Source: Acorus gramineus (Eukaryota > Streptophyta > Magnoliopsida > Acorales > Acoraceae). Taken from it: 64,000 nucleotides of DNA. Positions 11,421 through 22,800 of the stretch are shown here, one piece after another. Every line of letters starts with the position of its first letter. Position 1 is the stretch's first letter. The position numbers and the translations under genes are program-made. The stretch lies in NCBI GenBank assembly GCA_030737835.1, contig CM060853.1, positions 11,838,034 through 11,902,033 of the forward strand, written 5' to 3'. The notes beneath the pieces were generated by a model, which saw only the letters and a list, made by a program, of their open reading frames with translations, did no database searches and was not told where the DNA came from.

Positions 11421-12648
11421 AGCCACCACAACCACTCCCAAACCACCAAGCCCATCTTCCACTCCCAAAAACACTTCCTAACATACATCTAAACAAGAAA
11501 TGGAAGGAAAGAAAGCTTACCCTAGGAGAGGAAAAGAAGGGGAGGAAGAACGGGTGCTCTTCGCGCACCGAAACACCACCTCCAAGGACCACCACCACCA
11601 AAATCTCCTTCAGCCCTCAAAGTGGCTGAAATCATAGGAGAAAAGAGGGCATGAGAAGGGGTCACACACGTGGGAACTCGAATCCGAGACCACCGGAAGG
11701 TAGATCGGGAGCTCACCTATCTTTTCTCTTCTTAGGGTTTTCGGTTTCAACCTCAAGAACTAGGTCAAAAGGGAGGATTAAAGAGAGGGAGAGAGAGAGA
11801 AATTCTCGAGAAGATGATGAATAGTGGGATTGTCTTGGTCGTGGGATTTATTTATCCTCACACACACACCACACACTCTCACACCCTCAATTAGATTAGC
11901 CCTAATTAGGTTTAGGCTAGGATTAGGGAGGTTTAAGTGTGGTTTGACCCTAGTCAACCCAACCACACTAAAATCCAAACTCATTTGACCAAGTCAAAGG
12001 TCAACTTTGACCAAGTCAAGTCTCCCAATGACTTCTCGCTCGGTCAAAACCCGGATACGCTTCGGAACTGTGAAATTCTGAAACGTTACCGGAATTCGAC
12101 GAAATTTTCGTGAGTGGCTTGGAATGGCACCAGGACACATAATATGCAGTTAGATTTCCAATCGGAGCCCTCAACCTCAGGGCGATAGCTAAAAGCCCGA
12201 AATTTTAGCGGTTCCGATCGAAAAACGAAAAAAACTGAAAAACTGCCAGAATGGTCCAATGGTTACCAGAAGGTTAAAAGTGACACATATATAACAATTC
12301 TGCTTAACTTTAACCTATAACTATGAAATGATTAAATTATCCTCAAATTTTTAACCATTTTCAATCAATACTTCAATGAAAATGAAGAAACATAACAAGT
12401 TTTACAAGGATAGTATGATTTTTGCATGAACTAATTTGTTTTTATGATTATTTATAGAGACTATAATGTTTACACAATTACATGGTGATAAAATATTTTA
12501 TTAAAATTGAATAAAATTTTAACCCGATGATGATAATTAGGTTTTTATGAATTTTCAGGGACTCATATGTCTCCACCAACTTTCACAAGAACTTATATGA
12601 GATTATTCATGTTTGCAGGAATGCAGATGTCTTTAACCCTTGTTTTAA

Positions 12649-13138
12649 ACACATGAATGCATTTGTGACTCAAACATTTTGATTAAAACTTCCTCATTTT
12701 CTCATGTTTCAGTGGAAAACATGGTGGATTAAGATTATTCAATTATACTTAAAAGAAGTGGATATCTTTATAAAAAAAAATTCAAAACATTTTTGGAAAG
12801 AGATTGCAGAAATAATCTTTACTAACATTTTGGTAGATTGCTCTTAGGTTGGATTTTTTTTTTCTTTAAAGAAATTTAATTTCGTCACCAATGTTGATCA
12901 TGTACCTAGGTGGCAGGCTTGACCTGTCGCCCAGGGCCCATTCAATAAAGACTCCCAGATCTCAATTTTTATTTAGAAAATATTATTATATTAGATACAT
13001 TTTTGTTCAGTACATTTGATTTTTTTATAAATTATTTTTTTATAAATAATATATATTGTAATAAATTGTATGAATCCTTTTGTAGAATAAGTGATATATA
13101 AAACTCATTTAACATCGATCATAGTATATGGAACTGTG
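12649..13138. other. AT-rich intergenic spacer
   Basis: No gene. A short motif near 12895-12945 (CCTAGGTGGCAGGC...CGCCCAGG) looks like a TE end, but no partner was found. Confidence 0.5.
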
Positions 13139-13146
13139 GGCATGTC

Positions 13147-13596
13147 TAGAGGTGTAAAACGAGACGTGCAGACACAGCACAGCACGTTACAGCACAGCAC
13201 GTTAAGGTTTATGGGCCGTGCTGGGCGAGCATTATGGCACGCGGACCGTTTTTGGTATGGTACGTTAATGAGCACGGCAAGATAGGCACGGCACGACAAT
13301 TCATAATAGACAGAGTATATCATATGTTGAATAAATGTCCCATCTCATTGTTTTATCAAGTATATATAATGTTTTTGTGTGTATATATGTATATGTAATA
13401 CATTTATATAATTTTTGTGTGTATAATATTAAAAAAAGTAAAGTTTAGAATTAAAAAAAATAAAAAATCTATTTTTTTAAAAATCATGGGCCAGCCAGCT
13501 AGGCCGGTGGGCGGCCCCGTTGGCCAGGCGGGCCAGGCACGGCACAGCCCGTCAAAGTTAACCGGCCGGCACGGCACGATCCGTTTTACACCTCTA
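13147..13596. mobile_element. Non-autonomous hAT element, 450 bp
   Basis: TIR TAGAGGTGTAAAACG at the left and its complement CGTTTTACACCTCTA at the right. Flanks GGCATGTC (13139-13146) and GGCAGGTC (13597-13604), an 8-bp TSD with one mismatch. Both ends carry GC-rich GGCACGGCAC motifs around an AT-rich core. Confidence 0.85.
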
Positions 13597-13620
13597 GGCA
13601 GGTCTATGAAGGAGATCGTG

Positions 13621-14200
13621 CAGGGCCGGCCCTGAGATTGACAAAATGAAATGGGGCTCTAGGCATGTTTGTAAAAGGGGTCCCTAAATTTACTTTTTTT
13701 TTTCTTTTTAATTTTTATTATTATAAAAAATTATATTTTTAAAAATTTAAGTTATATTTTTTTAAACAACTATGCATAATAAAATAGAACAAACAAAACT
13801 AACATAATATATAGATAAGTTTTTAAAAATTAAATAAAATAATTCAAAAATAACATGAAAAAACAAAACCCCAATTAAGTAGGAATAAGAAAACAGAGAT
13901 TAAAAAAGAAAATAATAACAAATGAAAAAAAATTGACAAGCAAACCGAAATAAACAATTTTTAAAAAATGTGTGAACTGAGTTTCTTCTCTCCAAATCAA
14001 ATAACAAATGAATAAATTCCAATAAATTAGGAACAACTATAAAATATGAAAAGAATTTAAAATAAAAATAACAATTAAATACAAAATAAAATAAAATCCC
14101 AATAAAATAGGGATGAATAATATTTTTAAAATTTTGGGGCCCTCGAAAAGTGGAAACCCTAGGGGACTGCCTTGTTCGACTATGCTCATGGCCGGCCCTG
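13621..14200. mobile_element. Non-autonomous hAT-type element, 580 bp
   Basis: Left end CAGGGCCGGCCCTGAG, right end GGCCGGCCCTG. Flanks AGATCGTG (13613-13620) and GGACCGTG (14201-14208), six of eight matching. The GGGCCGGCCCTG ends are typical of a plant hAT family. AT-rich core. Starts 24 bp after the previous hAT element. Confidence 0.7.
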
Positions 14201-14208
14201 GGACCGTG

Positions 14209-15181
14209 TAACAACGCACTTTTTATGTATACCGTATAATGTTATAAAAAATGGTGAGCATGGTTAATTAATTCAAGACATATTATTTTTATTAAACCTA
14301 GAAAAATCTTCCTGGAAAAAAATACCTATTTGAGTCATCTCTCCACCACCACCAACACCACCATCACCACTCCTTCCAAAATCACTATTATTTGGGCATC
14401 CACCACAAAGAGCTTTATGTGAAACTGGGGTAAGTGGTTGATGCTTCATGAACAAAAGGTGGCAGCCCTTGTAAATGAATAACATACACTACAAGTGACC
14501 TAGATGGAAATCCTTTCACTAGTGGAAGCTCAACTACATGTAAGGATAATGCTTGACTATGCACGCACATACACACACAATTATATATGTATTTTTTTGC
14601 AAATACTTTAGGACCACAGCTTTCTAGAAGACATCACAAAGTTTCTTCATTTCTGCCACTTTGGACTCATTAAAGATTGAGAGCAATATGAAAATCCATT
14701 TGTGATTTTCTAGTTGTACTTTATTTAAAAAAAAAATTGAATTACGATTCATTATTTTAACAATAAATTTGTAGCTGTGGAGCTTAGACTTATGGTTTAG
14801 TGATTGATCAACAATAAAATATTATAATAATGAGGTCTTAGATTTGATTTAAAACAAACAACTCAATCTATCACATTTTATCGTGTTCAATCTTCACTTT
14901 ATTTTGCAATTTTATCAATCACTAAAACAATAAGACGTTAATACACCCAATCTTATTTTTAACCTATTTTCTCACCTGGTGATACATTTTTTAAAAAGAT
15001 ATATGAATGTCATATGCTTCATTTGGAGATACATGAATTGGGTCACATTTTTTAAAAAGATATATGAATGTCATATGCTTCATTTGGAGATACATGAATT
15101 GGGTCAGAAAAATGAATTAAAATCTATAGCTGGTTGAAACATTATTCTTGGGAATACAATAAAAATAAAATCAACACTCTA
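14209..15181. other. Intergenic spacer upstream of the pectinesterase gene, with a tandem duplication
   Basis: Contains a roughly 62-bp tandem duplication (about 14984-15045 and 15046-15107) with the unit TTTTTTAAAAAGATATATGA... No supported gene. A 70-codon minus-strand frame at 14273-14485 is discussed under rejected items. Confidence 0.5.
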
Positions 15182-15623
15182 TCCCAGTTTGGATATAGAA
15201 TTACCTTATTCTGATGTTTATAATTATTCTAATATAAATAAGGATAAAGTGATTTTGTGTTTGGTTGTATTTTGAATTATTCTCGTTGAAAAACATAATA
15301 ATAAAGATTTTTTTGTTTAGGTAAAATGTGAATAAAGTGTGGATAATGATTTATAAAAGGTGAAAAAATAATTATGGTTGATTTGACATGTGATTTATAA
15401 GAGGTGATGACAGTTGATTTGACAGTGAGCCCCCCATATTCTTTGGGTGGAATAACTTAGAATAACTTTAATTCCAAAGGTTGGTTGGAATCCAAATACC
15501 GCTTTATATCAGTTTATTCTGGCATACCTATATCATGTTATATCCACTCATCCAAACACATTTTTTGCTTTATTCTCACTTATCCACATGTATTACCATT
15601 TTATTCCCCATCCAAACAGGGGC
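15182..15623. mobile_element. PIF/Harbinger-type MITE, about 442 bp
   Basis: Left end CCCAGTTTGGATA, right end TCCAAACAGGGGC followed by TTA. The interior matches 20280-20592 nearly word for word (AATTCCAA(A/G)GGTTGGTTGGAA, GGTGATGACAGTTGATTTG). Other relatives are at 50849-51291 and 58168-59753. The left boundary is degenerate. Confidence 0.7.
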
Positions 15624-16818
15624 TTAAAAAAATTATTCATGATGTGGCAGTTATACCTTCACTTTTTTGTTTTTTTTGGAATTTATCAAATAGAAAAAAA
15701 AATCATAAAAAAAAAAACATGATGTGGCAAATGTGACTCACCAAGTTTAGTTCCCATATTTGTCATACTATAGGCCAGGTTGTTTGTTCACAGTGGACTC
15801 ATTGAATTTCAATTATTAGGGGTACAAAGAATAATCAGACTCTCCATTTTCAAACAGTACTCACATGCTGACATATCAATATGTTTGATGACTAATGCCA
15901 TTCCTAAGTATCTAATACACAAAACATACATTATTTGAGTGAATTGAGTCACGGGCAACATCAACAAAGAGACAGGTCAGTGGAATGAATGATAACAAGA
16001 CTAAGAACATCACATAGAACAGATGAAGCAACTAAAAAAATAATATTATAACAGCATCAGTTTAAAAATGTGATACAACAAAGGAAAAATTGATAGAACC
16101 CCTAAATTTTCTTGAAATAGCTATAACCCCCCCACATACTTTTGAAATTATTATAACACCCCCACCTCCCATGTTCAAAATTTTAAAATAAACCTATGGT
16201 TCACCAGGAATTTCATACCCAAACAATGTTTTTTTAAATGCTTTCTAGTAACCATTTTTTCCTGATTTGTAGGAATCAAACTGTGTTCTCAAATGCGCCT
16301 TCTACAGTGTATGATGATAAAATATAATCTAAGGGATTCAGAGCTTTATCAGACAATTTTATACAAGGGTACCCAGCCTCATAAATATTCTGGGTTCTAC
16401 AACAATTTCAAGAAATTTGTAGGGAGGGGCTCATATCAAATTTTTCCCCCTCCACCAACACCAACACCAAAGGAAACAACAAAACAAGAATTGAACAGGA
16501 ACACCAACGCCGCCGCCACCACCACCACCACCACCACCACCACCAACCACAACAAAAAAAAACAAGCACTAACAATCAAAAGAGAGAACAAAACCAATAT
16601 TTCCTCCTCCAACAAATAAAGAAAGCTAACCATAAACAACAAAACCAGTACACAATTTGCATGGCCTACACTTCATACCTGTGACCCCTTCATCCTTCCC
16701 TTTATTGTCAGATACCACCACCCGTGACACCTCCCCCTCTCTCTTTTCAATCCTCTCACATTCACCAATTCATAAATCCAAAGTCACACATTCACCAACA
16801 CACATTCATTCACAAACA
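15624..16818 (+). promoter_or_regulatory. Upstream region of the pectinesterase gene, with CAC trinucleotide tract
   Basis: Holds a (CCA)n tract at about 16509-16545 preceded by GCCGCCGCC. A CT/CA-rich stretch right before the ATG (16700-16818) looks like a plant 5' UTR. No unambiguous TATA box or other element can be named. Confidence 0.4.
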
Positions 16819-19800
16819 ATGTTCAAACTCCAACCAATACTTACACTTTGTATTGCATTGCTTCTTTTGCTGCTACTACTCACAAGCCAAGAAGTCTCAT
16901 GTCACACTAAGGGACTTAAGCCTAGTCGGCCCCGGCTGGCGGCACCGGGGGGCCGATATCCGGCTAACCTGACCCAGACCCAGTTGATAGAAAGGCAATT
17001 CACAAGGTGGGTCAGGTTCGTCGGGCGCCTCCGCCACTCCGCCTTCTCCGTGGCGAAGAACAAGGTCTTCCCTTCCTACGCATTGGTCGTCGACAAGAAC
17101 CCGTCGAAGGGGGACTTCACGACGATCCAGGCGGCGGTCGATTCGATACCACCTATCAACCTTGTTCGTGTGGTCATAAAGGTCAATGCTGGCATCTACA
17201 CGTAAGTTGTGAATAACTGCTTGCTATATCTTAACAGAGTAAAGAAGAAACTCTATTTAAATTATAATATTTACGTGTTTGGATTGAAGTTTGTGTTTTT
17301 TTTTTTTTTTTTTTGAAGGGAGAAGGTGAACATATCTCCATTGAGGGCATTTATAAGCATAGAAGGGGCAGGGGCTGATAGAACAGTGGTTCAGTGGGGG
17401 GACACAGCACAAACAATAGGATCAAATGGACAGCCAATTGGGACATTCAACTCTGCTACTTTTGCTGTGAATTCCCCTTATTTCATTGCCAAGAACATCA
17501 CTTTTAAGGTGATTTATGTGTTCTTCATTTCACACACACACCTCTGTTTGTCTCATATGTTTTTTTTGTTACTGGTGGCTTAAGTGATGTTATTTCTTTT
17601 CTTTTGCTTTTAATTGAGTTTGTCAATTATCTAAAAAAATTTATTTGATATCCGCTATATTATAAAATTATACAGTTGTACTGTATATTGTTTCAATTTA
17701 ATTATTTTGTACGATTAATCATACTTTTAAAAATCTAAAAGAGACGAGAAATCTTCAAGTTTCGATTTCTTAATCTCTCACCCCAACTAGTACCTATATT
17801 TCGATATTCAATTATCTAATTAAATATATATATGTATCTGTTTCAAATTCTAACATTTATATCTTAAAAGTGGATACAGAAATGACAGAAATGTAAGTAT
17901 CTGGTCCATTGGCAGGCATTTGTTTAATTTTGTTTTGTTTTTTCCATGAATAGAACACAACACCAGTTCCACCCCCACGGGCAGCAGGGAAGCAGGCAGT
18001 GGCAATGAGGATTTCAGGGGACACAGCAACATTTCTTGGGTGTAAATTTTTGGGGGCACAGGACACACTGTATGATCACCTTGGGAGGCATTATTATAAA
18101 GATTGCTACATTGAGGGCTCTGTGGACTTCATTTTTGGGAATGCACTCACCCTCTTTGAGGTTGGCTTCTTTTTCTTCTCTCCCAACCACGCCTCCAAAT
18201 GAAAACGGATACCAAATTAGTGTGATATACACACATTTATATTCAATTAATGATAAGCACAGTCACTAAATCAAATCATGTCTTCAAGTGCATTTTCTCT
18301 TGGATTTTCAACAAAAAAAAAAAACTTGGATAAATTGCATTTTGATTTATCCAAAGAGTTGCTTGTATCAGAAGAAGAACTGTTTTATAATTTGGCCCTA
18401 TATCTTTAAACCCCCCCCCCCCCCTAAAAATTGATGTTATTAAAAACTACAAAAATGAAAATTTTATAAATTAATCCTCCTGTGATATATTTATTTATAA
18501 ATGGGGCGCATTTCATTTACTTGGACCTGTGACTACATTTGTGAGTCATGGAACCCATGGCATTAATAGGATAACAAATCATGCATATTGTATGCACCTC
18601 CATGATTAAAAAGTCACAAACTCCATGTGTTAGGTATATGAGCTATTAATCCCTAGTCTAATCCTAATCTAAATTTTGTGATACAGGGGTGTCATGTCCA
18701 CGCAATAGCCCAAAACTACGGAGCATTGACCGCACAGAACAGGATGAGCCTCCTGGATGACACAGGATTCTCATTTGTGAACTGCAAGGTGACAGGGTCC
18801 GGTGCGCTCTACCTCGGCCGGGCGTGGGGGACCTTCTCCAGGGTTGTGTTTGCCTACACTTGGATGGATAATATTATTATCCCCACTGGATGGTACAACT
18901 GGGGGGACCCTAACAGAGAAATGTAAGCCCTCCTCTTCCTTCTTCTTCTGATTCTTCTACTTCTCGTTGTTAGATAGTGTTCAATCATTATAATAATTCA
19001 ATTGGAGGATAAAGTTATGCCACAGATATACTATATGATTTGGTGGGCCAAAACCAAAATAAAAATCAAAGACTATTCATCATGGTTCGAAAAGAAGCTT
19101 ATGGATTAGATTTCAAGTGATTTGAAAGATTTCATATTAATAAATAGGGAAAAATCTATCTAGCTCCCTGAAAACTTATGAAAATCAGAAAAAATTCTTA
19201 TAAAATTAGTAAATTCTTTCAGGTCCCTATCTTATCATATAATATTTATTTTAGTTCCTATAACTAAACAGACGTGCGGTTAACCATAACCATGTATGGT
19301 AAATTATTGTTATACCCTTTTAAGATTTATTTTCTTTGTTGGAAAAAATCGATATAACTCCTTAAAAACTTATGAAAATCGAAAAAAGTCTCTTTGAAAT
19401 TTAAAAATCGTCTTAACTCTCTGAAATCTTCTTAAAATCACAAAAAAATCCATGTTATTATCTAAAAATATATACTGATTTATTTAAATTTTATTAAACA
19501 AATTATAGTTTTATAATCAATGTGTTATGCTTTTTATTGCTACTAATTTTGAGTTAAGAATGTATTATAGAATTTTGATTGGATTTTAAATTATTTTCTC
19601 TACTACTTTGTAATGAGATTAAGGAGGTGAAAATCTTAAAAAATAACTCAATTTTATAGATGAAATGAGGTTTGATCGATATTTTTTGTTTATAGATGAG
19701 GATGACATTTCAAGAGATGGGATGTTGAAAAATGACGAGGGTATTTTTGTCTTACAAAGGAACTAAATCTGATTTAATAAAGTTTGTACGGACTTAATCA

Positions 19801-22800
19801 AATTTTAATAAGTTTCTGAGGATTTATTTCAATATACTCTTAACCAGAGGACTAAATTCGTTAAACATATACACTTTATGGGGACCTAGGATGATTTTCT
19901 GACTTTAGAAAGACTTTTTGTGATTTCAAGAAGATTTCAGAGAAGATTTTTCCCTAATAAATATCATAAAAATTTATAAATCCCTTGAAATTAAATAGTA
20001 AGACATAGTTCAACAGGGGATAAGATCTCAATGATAAATTATTCTAATTCTAAATCATATATCGATTTTCTTTTTTTATTCATATATATCATAATCAGGA
20101 TACAAAAGAGCGAGTCATTTTAATACTTAAGATGGAACGAAAAAAATCTATGTTTAAAATTTAAAATTGGGACAATTATCCATACCTTATCCCTTGTTTT
20201 ATAATGTACATGATTAGCTTTTTTTCAATCTGCTATCGCCAAGATATTTATCTCCTTATCAAACGAGGAGTAACCCTTAGCCCCCGTTTGGAAAGGGAAT
20301 ATGACTTATTCTTGGGTATATATTTATTCCGGCATAAGTAAGGATAAAATGATTTTATATTTGGCTGTGTTTTGAATTATTCTTGTCGGTAAGCGTAAGA
20401 ATAAATGTTTTGTTGTTTGAGTAAAATGTGAATAAAGTATGGATAAGGATTTATAAAAGGTAAAAAAATATTTGACAGGTGATTTGTAAGAGGTGATGAC
20501 AGTTGATTTGACAGTGGACCCACATATTCTTTGGGTGGAATAACCTAGGATAACTTTAATTCCAAGGGTTGGTTGGAATCCATATACCACCTTGTAGGAG
20601 ACCGAAATTATCAGAAAATGGAATTAGGAATAGGATTACATAAACACTGGAATTAAGTGTGAATTAGCCCACGATGTCTAAGAGGGAACCTAGAGTGAGA
20701 AAACCCATGAGCTTAAATTCCCCTACGAGTTATTCGGGCTCATCTTCCTTGTCAGATCGGGCAAACGATATTTCCCGACCAGGTCAAGTCGAACATACAC
20801 TGAAAGACGGGCGACCAGAGCCTGACCGATGTAGGATGGAACTTGACACAGCCCGACCTAAGATATAGACTGTCCAGGGCGTAATACCCGAACTGAAGTA
20901 TGGCTCGACGACATGTCTGCCTCTGCGGAGCAGCGGTTGGCCAGGGGAATATTCCCTGACACAGAAAAATGATTAAATGTCAGGAAATCGGTTACAGAGT
21001 GTCAATCCCTAGGCGACACATGTCCGCAGATCCAAGAGCCACGTGGAGATTCCATATCATGATATGGTTACTCCACAAGGCCAAGCTCGGCACTCCCTTA
21101 CTTGAGTATAAAAGGGGGACTTCATCTCCCCCTTAAGGCGAGCACTCTCTCTCACTTCGACTCATAGTCAAGAATTTTAAGTTCTTCTTCTTCTCACAAG
21201 GAGTTAACTGACTTGAGCATCAGAGGGGCGTTAGCCGACACCATACTGGTGTGAGTTTTAGGTACCCGAGGGCCGAAGAAGGAGGACGACGACGACGACG
21301 GTTGCGGATGCTTGCGACGTGACGTTGTGAAGGAGGGTTGGCATCAACATCATCTCGGACCTACAACAAAAGCCTGGATCGACGAAGATCCAGCCTAGGA
21401 GAGGAGGACTTGATTTCACTCTCCACACACCTTATACTAGTTTATTCAGACATACTTTATCCTTAGTTATTCTATGTTTCCAAACACCCTTTATATCTTA
21501 TTCTCCTTTATCTGAGATTATTCGAGGGCTTATTCCCGTTCCAAAATCCAAACAGGGGCTAAGGAATAAATTTTACCAATAATGTAAGAGTTAACCTTTG
21601 CCATTATACTTCTTACACATTATTCGGGCTAAAAAAATTATAGACTTTAGTTCAGTTAGGGTCTTTTTAAAAAGCAGTAGACCCACAGGTGTTGTTGGAT
21701 TTTAGATCTTAGACAACAAAATTGTGGGCTATAACAGAGCCCATTAGAATCTAGGGCTCTATGAAGATCTAGGCACTTTAAATACCAATAATATGATGCT
21801 ATAGAGCCTAGATAAATAGGAATTTGATCTATATATGCATGTAATAATTGGTATGCATAATAATACCTTTTAGGTGGTTATATGTAATATGGCATCCGTG
21901 AGAGAGTTATATATGAACTTTTTGGCAATGTTGAACTTATTTTTAGGTCCTTGAAGGCCTATATTAGCTTGATTTAGACTATTTTTCCCCCTTTCCATGT
22001 GATATTCACAAATCTAACTACTTTTTAGTAGGTTGATAATGATACTTTTGATTACCAATGATTCTTGAGTTAAGAGTTTTTCTCTTGATGTTGACATATG
22101 ATTTAATCATGGTTTAAGGTTTTTATATACAATTCTTTTTAAAGTACATACTATGATAAATATTCATTATATGATGATATACTTGAACCCCCCCCCCCCC
22201 CTCCAAACCTTAAACCATAATTTTTCCTATCCACTCTTATACTATTTTTATACCACAACTCAGTAAACAAACAACAATTTTTTATATCCATTCTTATACC
22301 ACCCTTATACCACTTTAAATGAGTATAAGAGAGTATAACAATTCTAAGTAACCCCTGGAATAAGCTTATACCCATCTTATCTATTCCCATGGAAGGTGGG
22401 CCTACCATCACATAAAAAAAAATTACATCTCATCACATCAAATCACTTATCATCACCTCTTATACATCAATGGAACTCACATGTCAAATCAACTTTTTAC
22501 ACCATATTCACATTTTATTCTTCATCAACCAAACAATTCAATCTTTATTATTACGTTTTCCAATGAGAATAAAAAAAAACACAACCAAACAGAAAGAAAA
22601 AACACAACCAAACAAAAAGTCAGTTATTTCATTGATAAAGTTATCTGTTCCTGGAATAGGTATAAACCCCAAATGGGGGGGGGGGGGATTTAAACAAGTA
22701 GGAATTGTAAAAATGGCCCTCACATTAGCTTTTAGAAAAATAAATTATTAGCAACAATCAACTTACCATCACTTTTACAATCTTAACATATTTTAATTTT

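Larger units (their letters stand above)
8757..12296 (+). mobile_element. Solo LTR (about 3 kb without its own insert), probably Ty3/gypsy-like
   Basis: Begins TGTCACGCCCCAGGG and ends ACATATATAACA (TG...CA), with a perfect 5-bp TSD ATTCT at 8752-8756 and 12297-12301. No gag-pol frames, PBS or second LTR are seen, so it is read as a solo LTR. The TGTCACGCCCC start and an early GGGGTGAGCCAC...CTCAGTGAATAG block resemble long LTRs of plant chromoviruses, but this assignment is from memory. It contains a hAT element (10316-10878) and a GC-rich block (10879-11420). Confidence 0.78.
8606..12639. mobile_element. Mutator-like element split by a solo LTR
   Basis: Ends GGGTTAAAAGACATG (left) and GCAGATGTCTTTAACCC (right) match the termini of the element at 5539-6495. 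Flanks are CTGTTTTAA (8597-8605) and TTGTTTTAA (12640-12648), a 9-bp TSD with one mismatch. Without the 3.5 kb insertion the element would be about 490 bp. The same sentence-like blocks (AAGTCC, GATAATTAGG, GGGACTCATATG) occur in the same order as in the 5539 copy. Confidence 0.82.
20280..21559. mobile_element. PIF/Harbinger-type MITE (about 440 bp) split by a solo LTR
   Basis: Ends GCCCCCGTTTGGA and (right) CCAAACAGGGGC, bordered by TTA at 20277-20279 and TAA at 21560-21562. Without the insert its length is about 440 bp, matching the copies at 15182 (442) and 50849 (443). Related interior sequence confirms the family. Confidence 0.78.

Noticed and set aside
10746-11601. Several long overlapping frames on both strands (up to 240 codons)
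   Set aside because: They lie in a GC-rich repeat inside a solo LTR. Translations are Ala/Arg/Pro/Gly-rich in every frame and no family is recognisable, so they are stop-poor DNA, not genes.
14273-14485. 70-codon minus frame with HKALCGGCPNNSDFGRSGDG, resembling a small secreted peptide tail
   Set aside because: No signal peptide, no known peptide motif, no splice evidence. CLE, IDA, CEP and RALF patterns do not match, so it is left as unassigned.
16509-16545. CAC tract upstream of the pectinesterase as a poly-Thr/His coding segment
   Set aside because: The frame does not connect to the signal peptide at 16819; a simple microsatellite in the leader is enough.
18411-18424. C14 run in intron 3 of the pectinesterase as a MITE end
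   Set aside because: No partner inverted end was found nearby.
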